This document shows positions 49,117-58,849 of a stretch of DNA of 64,000 nucleotides, piece after piece. A program made the position numbers and the translations under genes. Each line of letters starts with the position of its first letter. Within the stretch, counting starts at the first letter, position 1. This DNA comes from Prorocentrum cordatum (lineage: Eukaryota; Sar; Dinophyceae; Prorocentrales; Prorocentraceae). The notes beneath the pieces are model-generated. The model made no database searches, was not told where the DNA came from, and saw nothing but the letters and a program-made list of their open reading frames with translations. The DNA lies in NCBI GenBank assembly GCA_963575745.1, contig CAUYUJ010014205.1, positions 706,674 through 770,673 of the forward strand, given 5' to 3'.

Positions 49117-51095
49117 GGACTACATTTCACAAAACCTTTCGCCGTGACATGTCCCTCGCAATGCTGTTCCCAGTACCCGCCCGAATCAGGGTGTCCGTAC
49201 AAGGACAAGGACAGTGGACACACAGGGTTCCTCATGTTGGACCATGCTTTGGGCCATTCATCACGAGGCAAGAAAACCCAAGTGGGAGTTCCTCCCAACT
49301 TTGATTGTGCGTAAGCTTGTCGAGCGTCAGCTTGTTCGATGCTATGGCCTTCAAACAGCCCGTAAGTATCGGCTGCTTTGCTGGCCTGCGTTGTCGCGGG
49401 ACTACTGGAAAGTTCCTGAAATAGTGCCACGTCTTTGTTTTGATCTCTAACACTTGAACCGTCAAAGACCACCCGACCTTTGTGCGTGCGGCCTTTCTGT
49501 CCCAGCGGTAACTCTGAGTTCTTTTCAACAAGGATCGCAAACGAGCTGCCAAAATGGGCAATTTCCCCTCTTAGTTCTGCAACAACATCGGAATATTCCC
49601 TAACACCGTCTTCAATCCACGTGCCAATGTCTCGCAGTCTGTCCCACTCTTTTCTCAAGGCAGCTTGAGCGTCTTTGTTTGCATTTGCCTCGTCTTTCGA
49701 GACAGACCTGGCTACAGCGGCATCTATGCGGGCGCATTGCCAGTCGTTGGGAAGTTGGAGAGGCTCATCAATGACAGATATTATATCTGTAAAAAGGTTA
49801 TAAAAGTATTGTAAATCAAATCTTTCTTTGTCACGATGACTGATATCTGTGTCTGTGTTATCTCGTAACGGCATTCGAGGCACGCTTCGCCGCGACGCGG
49901 CGGCCGCCGGACTCGAGGTCAGGTTTGCCTCTTCGTTGTCCGCAGATCTTCCATTATCATCGTCGGACAAGGGACCCCTGTCGGCTGAGCCGGAGGGTAG
50001 CCCGTGTCTTGTTATAGTTCCTCCATACCATGTTTGTTTCCACCAAATGTCTTCGTCATCCGACATGTGTCCGTCAGGAACGTCTTCTTCTGATGAATCG
50101 TCAGTGTAAGATGTGGTTTGACAGCCCTGGGTGTTTCGCGACGCCGCCCCTCGCCCGCTGCCAGGGGTGTAGCACAGGCTGCCGTTCTCTATTCGACGTA
50201 GCTGCGCAGCCACCTTAGGTGCAGTTAGCCTGGCTTCGGGGAGAGCCGCGAATGGCTGAGCCACTGCGGGATCGGGCGGAGTCGGCGGGTCTTCCACATC
50301 TAGACCAATATCACGCAGAAGACCTAGGCAAGGACAGGGATCCTCTATACCGAAGAACCTTCTCTTTTCAGCCTTGTATTGTTCCACGGCCTGTCGACGC
50401 TGTGCTTGGGTCATGTTGAACCATCGTCCAGGATGTATCCCGGGATTGGTAGACTCAGGTAACTTCTTTAACCATTGGGCACTGTACTTTGGGTCTGGGT
50501 CTGTGACCCACACTCGGGTTATAGGCACATAATCAGGGTCATAATAAAGAACAACTCGTATGCTACATGTTTTTCGACGACCTGCCAACGGGAATTTCTG
50601 AGTTAATTCTTCTTTTGTAAGTCCAGCAACAATCCGTCTGTCTTCGAAATACTCCATTGTATCCAGATTTTGAGTTGTTCGGGCAAGAAGTCGCCCTTTC
50701 CCTGGGACTTTCTCACGCGGCTTAGCCGCTGAGAAGTTGGACTGTCTGTCCAAACGATACTCAAGTTGTGCGAGTCCTAGTTTTTGGTTTTTATCTGCAG
50801 GATGGGAGTCGGGCTGAGGATCCCTGCCGTCAACTACCAAAGGCACATCACCCACATACAAACCCCCAAGACCGTCGTCATCAAGATCGACCTCGGAAAC
50901 GATACGCGGTGCGTCCTCGCCTTCCTGAGGAGGCGGTGGTACCGGAATGGCCGGATCATCAGCATTAAACATGTTGTCTGGTCTTATCCCTGTGGCTGGT
51001 TGCGGTCCGTCTGAGACGGCCGCGCCTTCTCCTGTTTCTGTAGGGATTGTGGCGGAACGTACCTCCGTCGCCGCTTTCTCGTATGCTTGTCGCAA
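49074..51095 (-). CDS. Copia-B RT N-terminal and palm region
   Basis: A 673-codon frame. The first 440 residues are a variable acidic linker, with VLYYDPDYVPITRVWVTD, SGSADRG and VAQPFA from H2 copies. From about 500 the RT begins: LRKEWDRLRDIGTWIEDGVR, FAILVEKNSELPLGQKGRTH, GRVVFDGSSVRDQNK, EQADARQAYAQSKL (motif A, Asp about 590) and SLSLYGHPDSGGYWEQHC (motif B). It ends a few residues before motif C because of a frameshift. Confidence 0.9.
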   Translation of the reverse strand: MRQAYEKAATEVRSATIPTETGEGAAVSDGPQPATGIRPDNMFNADDPAIPVPPPPQEGEDAPRIVSEVDLDDDGLGGLYVGDVPLVVDGRDPQPDSHPADKNQKLGLAQLEYRLDRQSNFSAAKPREKVPGKGRLLARTTQNLDTMEYFEDRRIVAGLTKEELTQKFPLAGRRKTCSIRVVLYYDPDYVPITRVWVTDPDPKYSAQWLKKLPESTNPGIHPGRWFNMTQAQRRQAVEQYKAEKRRFFGIEDPCPCLGLLRDIGLDVEDPPTPPDPAVAQPFAALPEARLTAPKVAAQLRRIENGSLCYTPGSGRGAASRNTQGCQTTSYTDDSSEEDVPDGHMSDDEDIWWKQTWYGGTITRHGLPSGSADRGPLSDDDNGRSADNEEANLTSSPAAAASRRSVPRMPLRDNTDTDISHRDKERFDLQYFYNLFTDIISVIDEPLQLPNDWQCARIDAAVARSVSKDEANANKDAQAALRKEWDRLRDIGTWIEDGVREYSDVVAELRGEIAHFGSSFAILVEKNSELPLGQKGRTHKGRVVFDGSSVRDQNKDVALFQELSSSPATTQASKAADTYGLFEGHSIEQADARQAYAQSKLGGTPTWVFLPRDEWPKAWSNMRNPVCPLSLSLYGHPDSGGYWEQHCEGHVTAKGFVKCSPWRSCYFHKEWQIS

Positions 51096-51179
51096 GGGAA
51101 ACTGAGGCGATTGATCGTCTGCAATACCATCTAAGATGTTGCTGTAAACTTGATCAGACTTCTCGATCGCGGGTCGTTT

Positions 51180-51845
51180 TCACTCTGGAGTGTGTCCCGA
51201 CTCCATATTCAGTCCGTCCAATTGTCTCAGAGGTATGACATAACTATCAGGTCCAACCAATCCCCCCGCTTTATGCACATACACCAAATATATCCCTGGA
51301 ATCATCGTTGCTCCAGTCTTGGCAGCGCGGACACGGGACTCTGGCGGAGGCACATAACGGATAAGTGATCCGAAGGGAAGAAGCGGAGCATTGAACTGGC
51401 ATCCAAAGCGTCTTTCCCAGCTGGACTGCCCGTCAGCAGGGGTCCTTGCATTGTAGCATAAGCAGAAATATCGAGCTGCATAGGTCCAATATGGTGGTGG
51501 GAGGCCGGCCTGCATGAGTAAGGCTCTAGCACCCATCTGCGCCACGCCGTTCGCGCGCTCGTCGACAGCATGTTGTTTCTTGTTTCCTGGGATGGTAGGA
51601 TCATGGGCAATATTGAGCTCGTAACATGCCCTAGCAAGCTCTCTTGCACCATCTGCATAACAGTATTCTAACTTTTCCTCCGGGGCTCTAAGGTTTACTA
51701 AAACATTACAAACGTGAACCGCAGACTTGTCGTGTACACCCTGAGCGGCGAGAAAATCTGCAGCTCGGTCGCGAAGAGTCACGCACGCGGTCTCGTCGTG
51801 GAGTCCCCGCGAGAGTTCATCCATCCGTCGTCAGTTGTCCGAAGT
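51180..51845 (-). pseudogene. Copia-B integrase core
   Basis: The 214-codon frame from 51,824 contains LEYCYADGARELARACYEL (second catalytic Asp, residue 58), HAVDERANGVAQMGARALLM (Glu89) and PPYWTYAARYFCLCYNA, with the C-terminal PLLPFGSLIRYVPPPESRVR. The first catalytic Asp lies just upstream in another frame (HFGQLTTDGW, about 51,845-51,815), so a frameshift splits D from D/E. It inserts cDNA. Confidence 0.85.
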
Positions 51846-51871
51846 GGGGTTAGCGTATGGGCGAGGAACCT

Positions 51872-52303
51872 TTAGCCCTTTGTTCTGCGCTTTGCGCTGT
51901 TGTTTTCTGATAGCTTTGGCCCAATTGCACACTGGGCAATATGGTTCTCAGGAGTATGAGTTAGAAGGAGCGGTAGGGAGGCTGCGGCCTTTTTGAGCCG
52001 CTCGGCAAGGGTCCCCGACACCTCAACCTCCGCAACGTCTGGGTCTAAATCTGGCGGTGCGTCGACGTCGACCAAGTCGACACCGCCAGCGTCTCCAGCT
52101 TCACCCTCCTCGGGTCCTGGGGCCGCGTTGCACGCATCGGAGTCCAGTCCTCTACTTGCTTCGTACGGGAGGTATCCTGAAACTCCACGCCCAAAATGGC
52201 TTCTGTATGCGGCAACAAGCCTCGGCTTTGCCGGGCTGCTCGTCGAATGGACCGACGGCTTGACCGTGGTCGGGCAAAGCTGAGAGACTATTGGAGGCAG
52301 CAA
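51872..52303 (-). CDS. Copia-B integrase zinc-binding region
   Basis: A 143-codon frame. After an acidic linker (DLVDVDAPPDLDPDVAEVEV) comes SLPLLLTHTPENHIAQCAIG, in the place of the H-H-C-C domain ahead of the integrase core. The second Cys is not evident. Confidence 0.65.
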   Translation of the reverse strand: MLPPIVSQLCPTTVKPSVHSTSSPAKPRLVAAYRSHFGRGVSGYLPYEASRGLDSDACNAAPGPEEGEAGDAGGVDLVDVDAPPDLDPDVAEVEVSGTLAERLKKAAASLPLLLTHTPENHIAQCAIGPKLSENNSAKRRTKG

Positions 52304-53186
52304 TACCGGTTGGCGTCCGATACCAACCGCATTCGCTGGCCAACTGAGGCGAATAGTAGAAGTAGGTGATGGTATCCGCAGAGTCTATCGAAGACGGGAA
52401 AACGGGCGCGATCTCGGTCGGCCGCCCACCAGCGTAGCTGTGGGTACCAATCAGCTCATGTGTGTGCAGGTCTATGGTTACGCGAGTCTGGACAGCGTGG
52501 GGCGGAGGGCCTCCCGCAGATTCCACGTTGCCCAGGAATGCCTTGGCGCCCGGCGTCACGCAACACCACCGCTCGAGGGGCTCACTCCTTCGGGCGGCAG
52601 CTGCGCACATCCACTGACCCAGCGCCTCTTTGCCTGATAGGGTCAAGTATGGTATCTTGCCCTCAACGGCTAGGTCCACTCTTTGGCCGTTGGGCAACAG
52701 TCGGTAGGGCCTTTGGCCGGCTGGCCAAAAGAAACTAAAGCCGTGATCCATGCACCGCTCTCCTACCGAGATCACGCACGGGGTCTCCGGCATGACTAGA
52801 GCGTTAAAACTACCACCCTTAAATTTGGGACACGCGATGCGAACTGAACCGAGGGCCTTGGATTCTCCCCCGGCAATGTTCAGAGTGATCGATTGCGGAA
52901 GCTTTCCTATCAATATCATTGCACCTGCGCTCCTTATATATTTCTCCGCAATTAGGTTGTACCCGCACCCGGTATCTATGATGAAGCTCAATGCCCCCAG
53001 ATACGCAGCGTCTTTGTCAGTGCATCCAGCAGCAGCTGAGCCACGCGGGCTCTCTTCCCCTCTTCGTCTTTCAACCAGAGATGCCAGACGTGATCTTGCA
53101 GGTCTGATGCTCTGATCAAAGCCTCTGCGACAGACGCCCTCGACTGGATCGACATCTGTCGGCGCATCTCTCCTGGGAACCTCCAT
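52152..53186 (-). CDS. Copia-B aspartic protease
   Basis: In this 344-codon frame ALSFIIDTGCGYNLIAEKYI carries the Asp-Thr-Gly active site at residues 71-73. ITLNIAGGESKALGSVRIAC and FNALVMPETPCVISVGERCM, the usual second half with a hydrophobic-Gly flap and final strand, follow. Retroviral-type proteases act as dimers and cut the polyprotein. A frame change near 52,990 links it to the upstream ORF. The C-terminal part is a linker to integrase. Confidence 0.85.
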   Translation of the reverse strand: MEVPRRDAPTDVDPVEGVCRRGFDQSIRPARSRLASLVERRRGEESPRGSAAAGCTDKDAAYLGALSFIIDTGCGYNLIAEKYIRSAGAMILIGKLPQSITLNIAGGESKALGSVRIACPKFKGGSFNALVMPETPCVISVGERCMDHGFSFFWPAGQRPYRLLPNGQRVDLAVEGKIPYLTLSGKEALGQWMCAAAARRSEPLERWCCVTPGAKAFLGNVESAGGPPPHAVQTRVTIDLHTHELIGTHSYAGGRPTEIAPVFPSSIDSADTITYFYYSPQLASECGWYRTPTGIAASNSLSALPDHGQAVGPFDEQPGKAEACCRIQKPFWAWSFRIPPVRSK

Positions 53187-53566
53187 CTATCTTTGCTACT
53201 CGAAGGCAACTCTTTCACGTCGTGGCGACGCGCCTTTCTCCAAGTGATAGTCGGCTCCTCAGTGGAGGGGCGAAAACGGAGGCGGAGATTGCGTCGGTTG
53301 CTGTCCCGATGTCGCATGCCACTTTTACTAAGGGGAACGCTCCAGCACCTTTCGATCGCGCCCCGAGAAAGAGGGCGCAGGAAATTCGCAAGGACATTGA
53401 CGAGACTCTCGACCTGTTTCCTGTCGTCCTGTTGAATTTCGCCTTTGGAGGTATCCCAATAGTCTCCTCCATCGGCGCTAGAGGCAATAGCCAAAAAAAT
53501 AGTGCTGTTTTGTTTTTGCCCAGGAAGGCCCCGAAATAATGGGGCGGGGCACGCGACGGCACCCAA
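52988..53566 (-). CDS. Copia-B segment between CCCH fingers and protease
   Basis: The plausible part of this frame is ITWRKARRHDVKELPSSSKD, EMRRQMSIQSRASVAEALIR and DHVWHLWLKDEEGKRARVAQ, helical and charged. Another frame of the same DNA has a hydrophobic ALFFWLLPLAP. Which is used cannot be settled by eye. Confidence 0.4.
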   Translation of the reverse strand: MGAVACPAPLFRGLPGQKQNSTIFLAIASSADGGDYWDTSKGEIQQDDRKQVESLVNVLANFLRPLSRGAIERCWSVPLSKSGMRHRDSNRRNLRLRFRPSTEEPTITWRKARRHDVKELPSSSKDRWRFPGEMRRQMSIQSRASVAEALIRASDLQDHVWHLWLKDEEGKRARVAQLLLDALTKTLRIWGH

Positions 53567-53732
53567 GCTGATTGAATCAGTGGGTCTCTTCCATCCCCCC
53601 CCGTTTTCTGCTCAGCTGACGCGGGCTTCGCCACGTCTGTCGAACGAGGACGACCAGGAAGAAGACCATTATCAAAACTATGTTTGTCATTCCTCCAGCA
53701 CTGACGGCTGGGCCGCCAGTGTGGAGCCAGTG

Positions 53733-54551
53733 TCACGTAATTGGATGACCTGGGGTGGTCTTGGCGAACCAGCATTCTTTCCCGCGTGAGCACTTTCCCG
53801 TATCTCTGTAAGAGCGACAGACCATATCTTTGCCTTTGCCACCGCCTTTATTATTCCCTCCATCCTTTTTGCGTTTGTCGGAGTCAGCACTAGTGGCTCG
53901 TGAGCCACCATTACTTCCCGTCGAAGAGATATTGGCAGCAGCAGCATTGGCCTGTTTGGATGTGCGCTCATATCCCAAATATTATCCAGCGTCAAGTTTC
54001 GCTTGTTCCCATTTGTCACGCTTCAGCTTCTCAGCATCGGTTAGTTTTCTATGGGCCTTGTGGCACCCGTCCTCGGGTCCTCGACAATTCGCGGGGTCTC
54101 GGGAGTATGCGTAACACGGAATATTACTGTCTTTCCCACGCGACTGACTTCTATTCTTCTGCTGTCCTCCTTTCCCTCGGTTTCCAATCGGGGTCTGGGA
54201 TCGTCCCTGCCCCTTTCGGCCCCTGTCCTTCGATCTGCCTCTCGGGTTCTTATCCTGTGCAGGGGCAGCACTGGACTTTCGCCCCGCGCTCGGCTGAGCC
54301 GGCGCGGCGTTCTTGGGCTTCTTGTGATTGAAGGGGCAGCCTTTTCCTGCGCACGGGCAAAGTTCGCCTTTAGTAACGTATCTGCAGGTGGTTTCACCTT
54401 TAGTTTTCCCGCTTTTCATGACGTCCGAGGATTGCCCCAACTTAGTGGCAATCTCTGCCGGGGCGGCTTTGTTGCCTGCATTCCTCCGATTGTCGTTGCC
54501 TCCGCCGAATCGTGCTTGTCGGGCGCGTTGGTTTAAGGTTCCCTCATGCAC
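53733..54551 (-). CDS. Copia-B Gag C-terminal CCCH zinc fingers
   Basis: Two frames (54,551-53,982 and 53,978-53,733) hold three Cys-Cys-Cys-His-like fingers: CRYVTKGELCPCAGKGCPFNH, with spacing like a CCCH finger; CYAYSRDPANCRGPEDGC plus KAH; and CRSYRDTGKCSRGKECWF, whose last His is not clear. Between them is a basic RGRSKDRGRKGQGRSQ stretch. They replace the CCHC knuckle of normal Gag and probably bind element RNA. Confidence 0.75.
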
Positions 54552-54590
54552 GCCGATATTCCATTCTTATTTTTCTCGCAGCATCATTTC

Positions 54591-55274
54591 TTAAATCTGC
54601 TGCATTAGCCACTCGTAAGTTTTGACGCCTTGTCCCGGAATGTCTCTTGACAAGTCATATAACTTGCATGCAAAATTCAGTTTGTTCGGACTTCTGCATT
54701 CCTCAAGAAAATGTGCATGAATCGAGGCCCTCATCTCATCGGACGGAGGCTTTGCGCCATAAAGCGGTTGATATACGTATGTCCATTCATTGTAGAAATG
54801 ATACAGGTCAGCATCAGGCTTGTGCGGGTCTATCTTTACTTTAAAGAGGTCACGCGAAATGCGATGTTGTCCCAACTCCGACCTTACCGAGCACCAGTGA
54901 CAAATCGCCCGCACCATCTCGCGTTCAGCCTCAAACGTTTTCCTGGCTTCGACCACAGATTCAATTAATTCTTCTCTGTCCATCCGAGCCCTTTCAGCCA
55001 GATTCGCCTCAGTAGTCAGAAGCTCTCTCTGAGTGTTAGCCTCTGCTAGCCTGGCCTGGTCTTGAATATACTGCAAGAAGAGATACGTGCAGTTGTGTTC
55101 GTCCATTGGGTAGCACTCCGCGCATAGCCATTGCATGTTACACTTGTTACAAACGTCCGAGCAGTTCCTGCGCGCTGGGTTCCTACATGCGCCTTCGGGC
55201 TTGTTGGCCTTGCCTGGGCATCTGTTCTCCGCCTGAGACGCACAGCCAGGATTCGGATTCCAACATGCCTCCAT
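54591..55274 (-). CDS. Copia-B Gag-like N-terminal protein, Cys-rich
   Basis: A 227-codon frame. Residues 4-60 contain about ten Cys (CWNPNPGCASQAENRC, CSDVCNKCNMQWLCAEC), suggesting a B-box-like zinc module. A long helix follows (ANTQRELLTTEANLAERARM then DREELIESVVEARKTFEAER), probably a coiled coil, then a compact domain ending DLSRDIPGQGVKTYEWLMQQ. Position and coiled coil suit Gag, but this is not the Copia-A Gag fold. Confidence 0.6.
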   Translation of the reverse strand: MEACWNPNPGCASQAENRCPGKANKPEGACRNPARRNCSDVCNKCNMQWLCAECYPMDEHNCTYLFLQYIQDQARLAEANTQRELLTTEANLAERARMDREELIESVVEARKTFEAEREMVRAICHWCSVRSELGQHRISRDLFKVKIDPHKPDADLYHFYNEWTYVYQPLYGAKPPSDEMRASIHAHFLEECRSPNKLNFACKLYDLSRDIPGQGVKTYEWLMQQI

Positions 55275-55454
55275 CGTAGAGACTGTACTGTTGCTTCTAG
55301 AGGTAGACCTCGCCCCTGATCTTGGTATGTTGGGTCTTCCCCTGCACGAAGCGTTCGACCTTGGGCGAGCAAAAGTACTTTCTGGTGGTTTGGGCGCATT
55401 TAGGAGCTCCTCATCCTTCTCGTCTCGTTTGATTAGCTGAGAATATATTTACGG

Positions 55455-55680
55455 TCGCTCCCCCCCCCCCCCCCCCCCCCCCCTCCCCGGCGCACCCCAA
55501 ACCACCCACGACCACAAATCCATCATTAATCGTTTGCTCCTGCTGCTGCTCCTCCTCCTCCTCCTCCTCTTCCTCCTTTCCCTCCTCCTGCTTCTCTGCT
55601 TCTTCCTCTGTTTCCTCTCTTTTCTTTCTCCTCCTCCTCTCATCCTCCTCCTGCTGCTCCTAGTCCTCCTCCTCCTTATG
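55455..55680. repeat. Poly-C and CTC-rich microsatellite
   Basis: C-run (55,455-55,483 with one break) then CTCCTC/CTTCCTC-rich sequence to 55,675. Confidence 0.92.
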
Positions 55681-55694
55681 AGAAACCTTACAAA

Positions 55695-56430
55695 AGGGGC
55701 TGCTCTCTGAGGAAACCATATGAAAACACAGATATTCCTGATATATTTGAATGCTTTGGCAAGGAAACCATATGGAAACACACATATTCCTGATATTGTT
55801 TATGGTTTTCGTTAGGAAACCATGTGAAAACACAGATATTCCTGATATTTGTTGGCTTTCTGGAAAAAGGGCGCCCCTCCCCCTGCTCCCTCCCCAGGTC
55901 CACGCCCCTCAGGGACAATGCGCCAGGCAGGAACACATGTGAAAACACAACTATTCCTAATATTTTGAAATGTTGTCGCACAGAAACCTTTTGAAAACAC
56001 AAATATTCTTGATATTTTTTGATGGTTTTCATACGGAAACCATGTGAAAACACAGATAGTCCTGATATGTTTGGTGGTTTTCGTTAGGAAACCCTGTGAA
56101 AAAATATAAAAAAAAAACATATTCCTGATATTCTGTGGTTTTCTTGACACGGGCGCGCTGCAAAGGCTGGTGGCGCAAGAGGAAGAGGGGCGCCCGTCTC
56201 CTGAAAACCACCAAATATCAGGACTATCTGTGTGTTTCACATGGCTTCCTAACGAAAACCATTAAACATATCAGGAATATCTGTGTTTTCACATGGTTTC
56301 CTTATGAAAACCATCAAACATATCAAGAATATATGTGTTTTTATGTGGTTTTCTTGTCAAAAACTTCAAACATATCAAGAATACCTGCGTTTTCATAAGA
56401 GTTCCTTTACGAAAACGATTAAAACTATCA
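55695..56430. repeat. 52-bp satellite with an orientation switch
   Basis: Units built on CATGTGAAAACACAGATATT and CCTGATATGTTTGATGGTTT run forward from 55,703 (seven copies, to about 56,145) and then in reverse complement from 56,200 (five copies, to about 56,432). GC-rich inserts containing GGGCGCCC lie at 55,869-55,927 and 56,146-56,198. The AT-rich units contrast with the GC-rich surroundings. Confidence 0.92.
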
Positions 56431-56433
56431 GGC

Positions 56434-56436
56434 GCG

Positions 56437-56468
<32 letters not shown>

Positions 56469-56578
56469 TGTGTGTGTATGTGTGTATGTGTGTGTGTGTG
56501 TGTGTGTGCGTGTGTGTGTGTGTGTGCGTGTGTGTGTGTGCGTGTGTGCGTGCGTGTGTGCGCGTGTGCGTGTGTTAC
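56434..56578. repeat. (GT)n/(GC)n alternating purine-pyrimidine tract
   Basis: GTGTGTGTGCGTGCG over about 145 bases, strictly alternating purine/pyrimidine for most of its length and therefore prone to Z-DNA. Confidence 0.95.
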
Positions 56579-56928
56579 AAGGCTTCCTCACGACAGCGGC
56601 CGCAGCATGGACGGGACTTGTGTTTTCACAAGGTGTCCTTGCCAACGCCTTATGGACCCTCTGTGTCTAGCTTTGGGCAGCAGACCTTGCTCAGCCGATC
56701 GGGAGACGTGGGCAGCAAACGGTGAGGAAAGGAAGAACAAGTTCACAAAGAATATGAGGGTGACGACGACGTGGCGACAACGTTTTCTGGAAGGTAGCGT
56801 TTGTGGTTGCTGCTGTGACTCCCTCGTCTTTGGCATAGTCGGGGCAGCCAGTGCACAATCGATCAGCATTTATAATATCGAGGGGCAGCGTTGGCCGCTG
56901 GCTGCCCCCCGCCGAAGCGGCCGCCCGC
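56579..56928. other. No supported gene
   Basis: Downstream flank of the NTPase gene. A partial 52-bp-like unit is visible at 56,580-56,640. Nothing else. Confidence 0.4.
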
Positions 56929-58847
56929 TCATTCCGACGCATCGGCATTCATTCCGCCGCCCAGGCCGAGCGGATCGCCGTTGTCTGCATCGGCGAGCGC
57001 AGCGGCGAGGTCCTGGCTACTGGGCGCGGCGGCGGCGCCGCGGGCCTCTTCGGGCGAGCTCGAGAGGTCGATCTCGACCTCCGGGATGCTCCCGAACGAC
57101 CTCGCCCAGCAGATGCGCTTGGGCAAGGGCGGGAGGGGCTCGCGGGCCGCCGACGAACTACTGCCGCCCTCGGCGCCGTCAGGCGGCTGCTCCTCCTTGA
57201 CCGAGAGAGGCAGGGGCACGGAACCCTTGTCCAGCAGCGCCTTCATGAAGCGGAGCTGCTTGTCCCTCAGCGAGTTGTATTCCTCGGCGTCCCGCATCGC
57301 GCCGTTGTGGATGTAGTCGTAGAGAATGTTCCCCGCTGCCTTGGTAATGTAGTGGCCAACCTTCGGGGCCCTCGTCACGTCCGAGTCCAAACCCGCCAAG
57401 CGCTCGAACGCGCCATTGGGGGTGTTCACGACCGCGGAGGACCGCTTCAAGAGGGCCATGACGTTCGCTTTGGACATGTCCTTGGGGAACGTGCGCTTGA
57501 GCATGTCGAAGAAGTACTGGTTTCGCTTCTGCTTGGCCTCAGCTGGCGACAAGATGCACAGACCGCGCCACGCGTCCATGGTGGGGACAGCCGTCTCGTC
57601 GTACATGTTCTCCGCGGCGAAGCGCGCCTGACCCCGAACGAACTTGGCAGCCCCCCACCGCTCCCTCGTCATCGCCTGGAACTGGCCGACGCCCAAGAAA
57701 GCCTTCAACGTCTTCGGGCGCTGCTCGAACAAGTCGCCGTCATCAAAGACGCACGGGCAGTGCTTCGTGCCCTCTTCGGCCCTGAAGAAATCCAGGTCTG
57801 GCCCCTCTCTGAACGAGGCCAAGCCGCGGTCCCCCCAGCTTGTCTGCGTAGTAGTCGCCCATGGCGAATGCCAGCGTCTCCAGGTGCGGCGTCTCCCCCT
57901 CGCCAGGCTCGCCGACCATGAGGCAGGAGTGGCTCTCGAAAGTAGGCACGATGCGCTTCGCGCGCTCGACGCCCTCGCCCCCTGTGTCGAAGATGAAGAT
58001 GGGGTGGTGCGTGATCTTTTTCGCCTGAATGCCCTGGTCCTTAATGTGCGAGAGAACCTCCTTAATCTTCCCCTCTTTCCAGCTGTGGATGGGGCTCTGC
58101 GGGTCGTTCAGCTGGAAGTCGATCCACACCATCTGTTCGCAATCGAAGTTGCCGCGCGGGGCGTTGTCCTTAATGAACTGGTACTGGGATGCGATCATGT
58201 CCTGGGGAAGGCACTTCTTCTTCTTCTCCTTTTTCGCCCTTCTCCTGCGGGGGTAGGTGGTAACGGAAGTGCGTGCCACCGAGCCGATCCATCATGTAGA
58301 CCAAGACTTTCCACGGCGTCTTGACGTCCGCTCCCTTGCCCCAAGATAGCGTGTACAACACTTCATTCTCACGCAGGAGGCGGTTCTCGACGTCGACCAA
58401 CGGCTGCGGGCCCGAGAACAGAAAGTACTTGATGATGTCTGTCCCGTCGCCGTCGCCAGCGGGCACCAGTGCCAACTGCATCGTGTAAAGGGCTTCCCAG
58501 TTTGTTCTGGGGCGCAATAGCTCTGGCAGACCATTGTAGTCGTTGACCGCCATGGCCTCCCGCACCGCGGCCATGTCGATGTCCCCCTGGTAGTTCAAGA
58601 CAACGGCAAAGGCATGCTTCATCTTCTTGCAACCTTCAGACGGCATGAGGGGGAGATCCCCTACAGAGTAGAGAGCTGGGGGATCGTCCTGGAATTCCTC
58701 TGGGTGCAACGCCGTCTGGTACATCGGGACGGCCGAGCCGTGGCCGCGGACCTTTTCGAATACCTGCTGGACCTTCTCGCCGTCCGCCCCCTCGACCTCC
58801 AAGTGCGCCCTCAGGGACTTCATTCCGAGGGCGGGGAGGTTGGTCAT
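56929..58847 (-). pseudogene. P-loop NTPase of unknown role, broken Walker A
   Basis: Three frames join to about 635 residues. Frame 1 (58,847-58,225) begins MTNLPALGMKSLRAHLEVEG and includes NDYNGLPELLRPRTNWEALY. Frame 2 (58,215-57,835) includes ASQYQFIKDNAPRGNFDCEQ and the P-loop CLMVGEPGEGETP, where a Lys would be expected in place of the Glu before Thr. Frame 3 (57,822-56,929) has the Walker B HCPCVFDDGDLFEQ, then VMALLKRSSAVVNTPNGAF, like the sensor strand of AAA+/SF3 ATPases. The first shift lies in GAAGAAGAAG, the second in a CCCCCC run (57,832-57,837), both prone to error. I recall this family as multicopy in dinoflagellates, without known function. The Lys-to-Glu change would abolish ATP binding. 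Confidence 0.65.
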
Positions 58848-58849
58848 GA

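Larger units (their letters stand above)
35880..54301 (-). repeat. Dispersed palindrome family H2 in Copia-B
   Basis: The consensus CGGCTNAGCCG is almost perfectly self-complementary; on the mRNA CGGCUCAGCCG folds as a 4-5-bp stem with a UCA loop. Copies start at 35,880; 35,915; 36,502; 37,417; 37,936; 38,815; 40,190; 40,675; 41,402; 42,864; 42,984; 43,437; 44,659; 44,698; 45,112; 45,842; 45,873; 47,491; 49,982; 50,253; 50,717; 53,706; 54,291. Arms change together: GAGGCTGAGCCTC (37,936), TGGCTGAGCCA (50,253), TGGCTTAGCCA (38,815), CAGCTGAGCTG (47,491), CACGCTTAGCGTG (35,915), GGCGGCTTAGCCGCC (41,402). They are read as Gly-Ser-Ala or Ala-Gln-Pro depending on frame, and the centre is usually C on the coding strand, which avoids TGA. 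Confidence 0.85.
35870..55440 (-). mobile_element. Copia-B: ~19.5-kb Ty1/copia element
   Basis: All credible ORFs from 55.3 to 36.0 kb are on the minus strand, in the order Cys-rich gag, CCCH fingers, protease, integrase, RT and RNase H, the copia order. About 11 kb of further ORFs follow RNase H and are tied to the element by the shared hairpin family H2. The LTRs are not found. The right side is cut by a C homopolymer at 55,455-55,483. Frameshifts separate integrase/core, RT and RNase H. The element is unrelated in detail to Copia-A (different gag, hairpin and RNase H endings). Confidence 0.85.

Noticed and set aside
55440-55500. A 5' LTR for Copia-B matching 35.6-35.9 kb
   Set aside because: Only scattered words such as ATATTTAC were shared; no credible direct repeat was found by eye.
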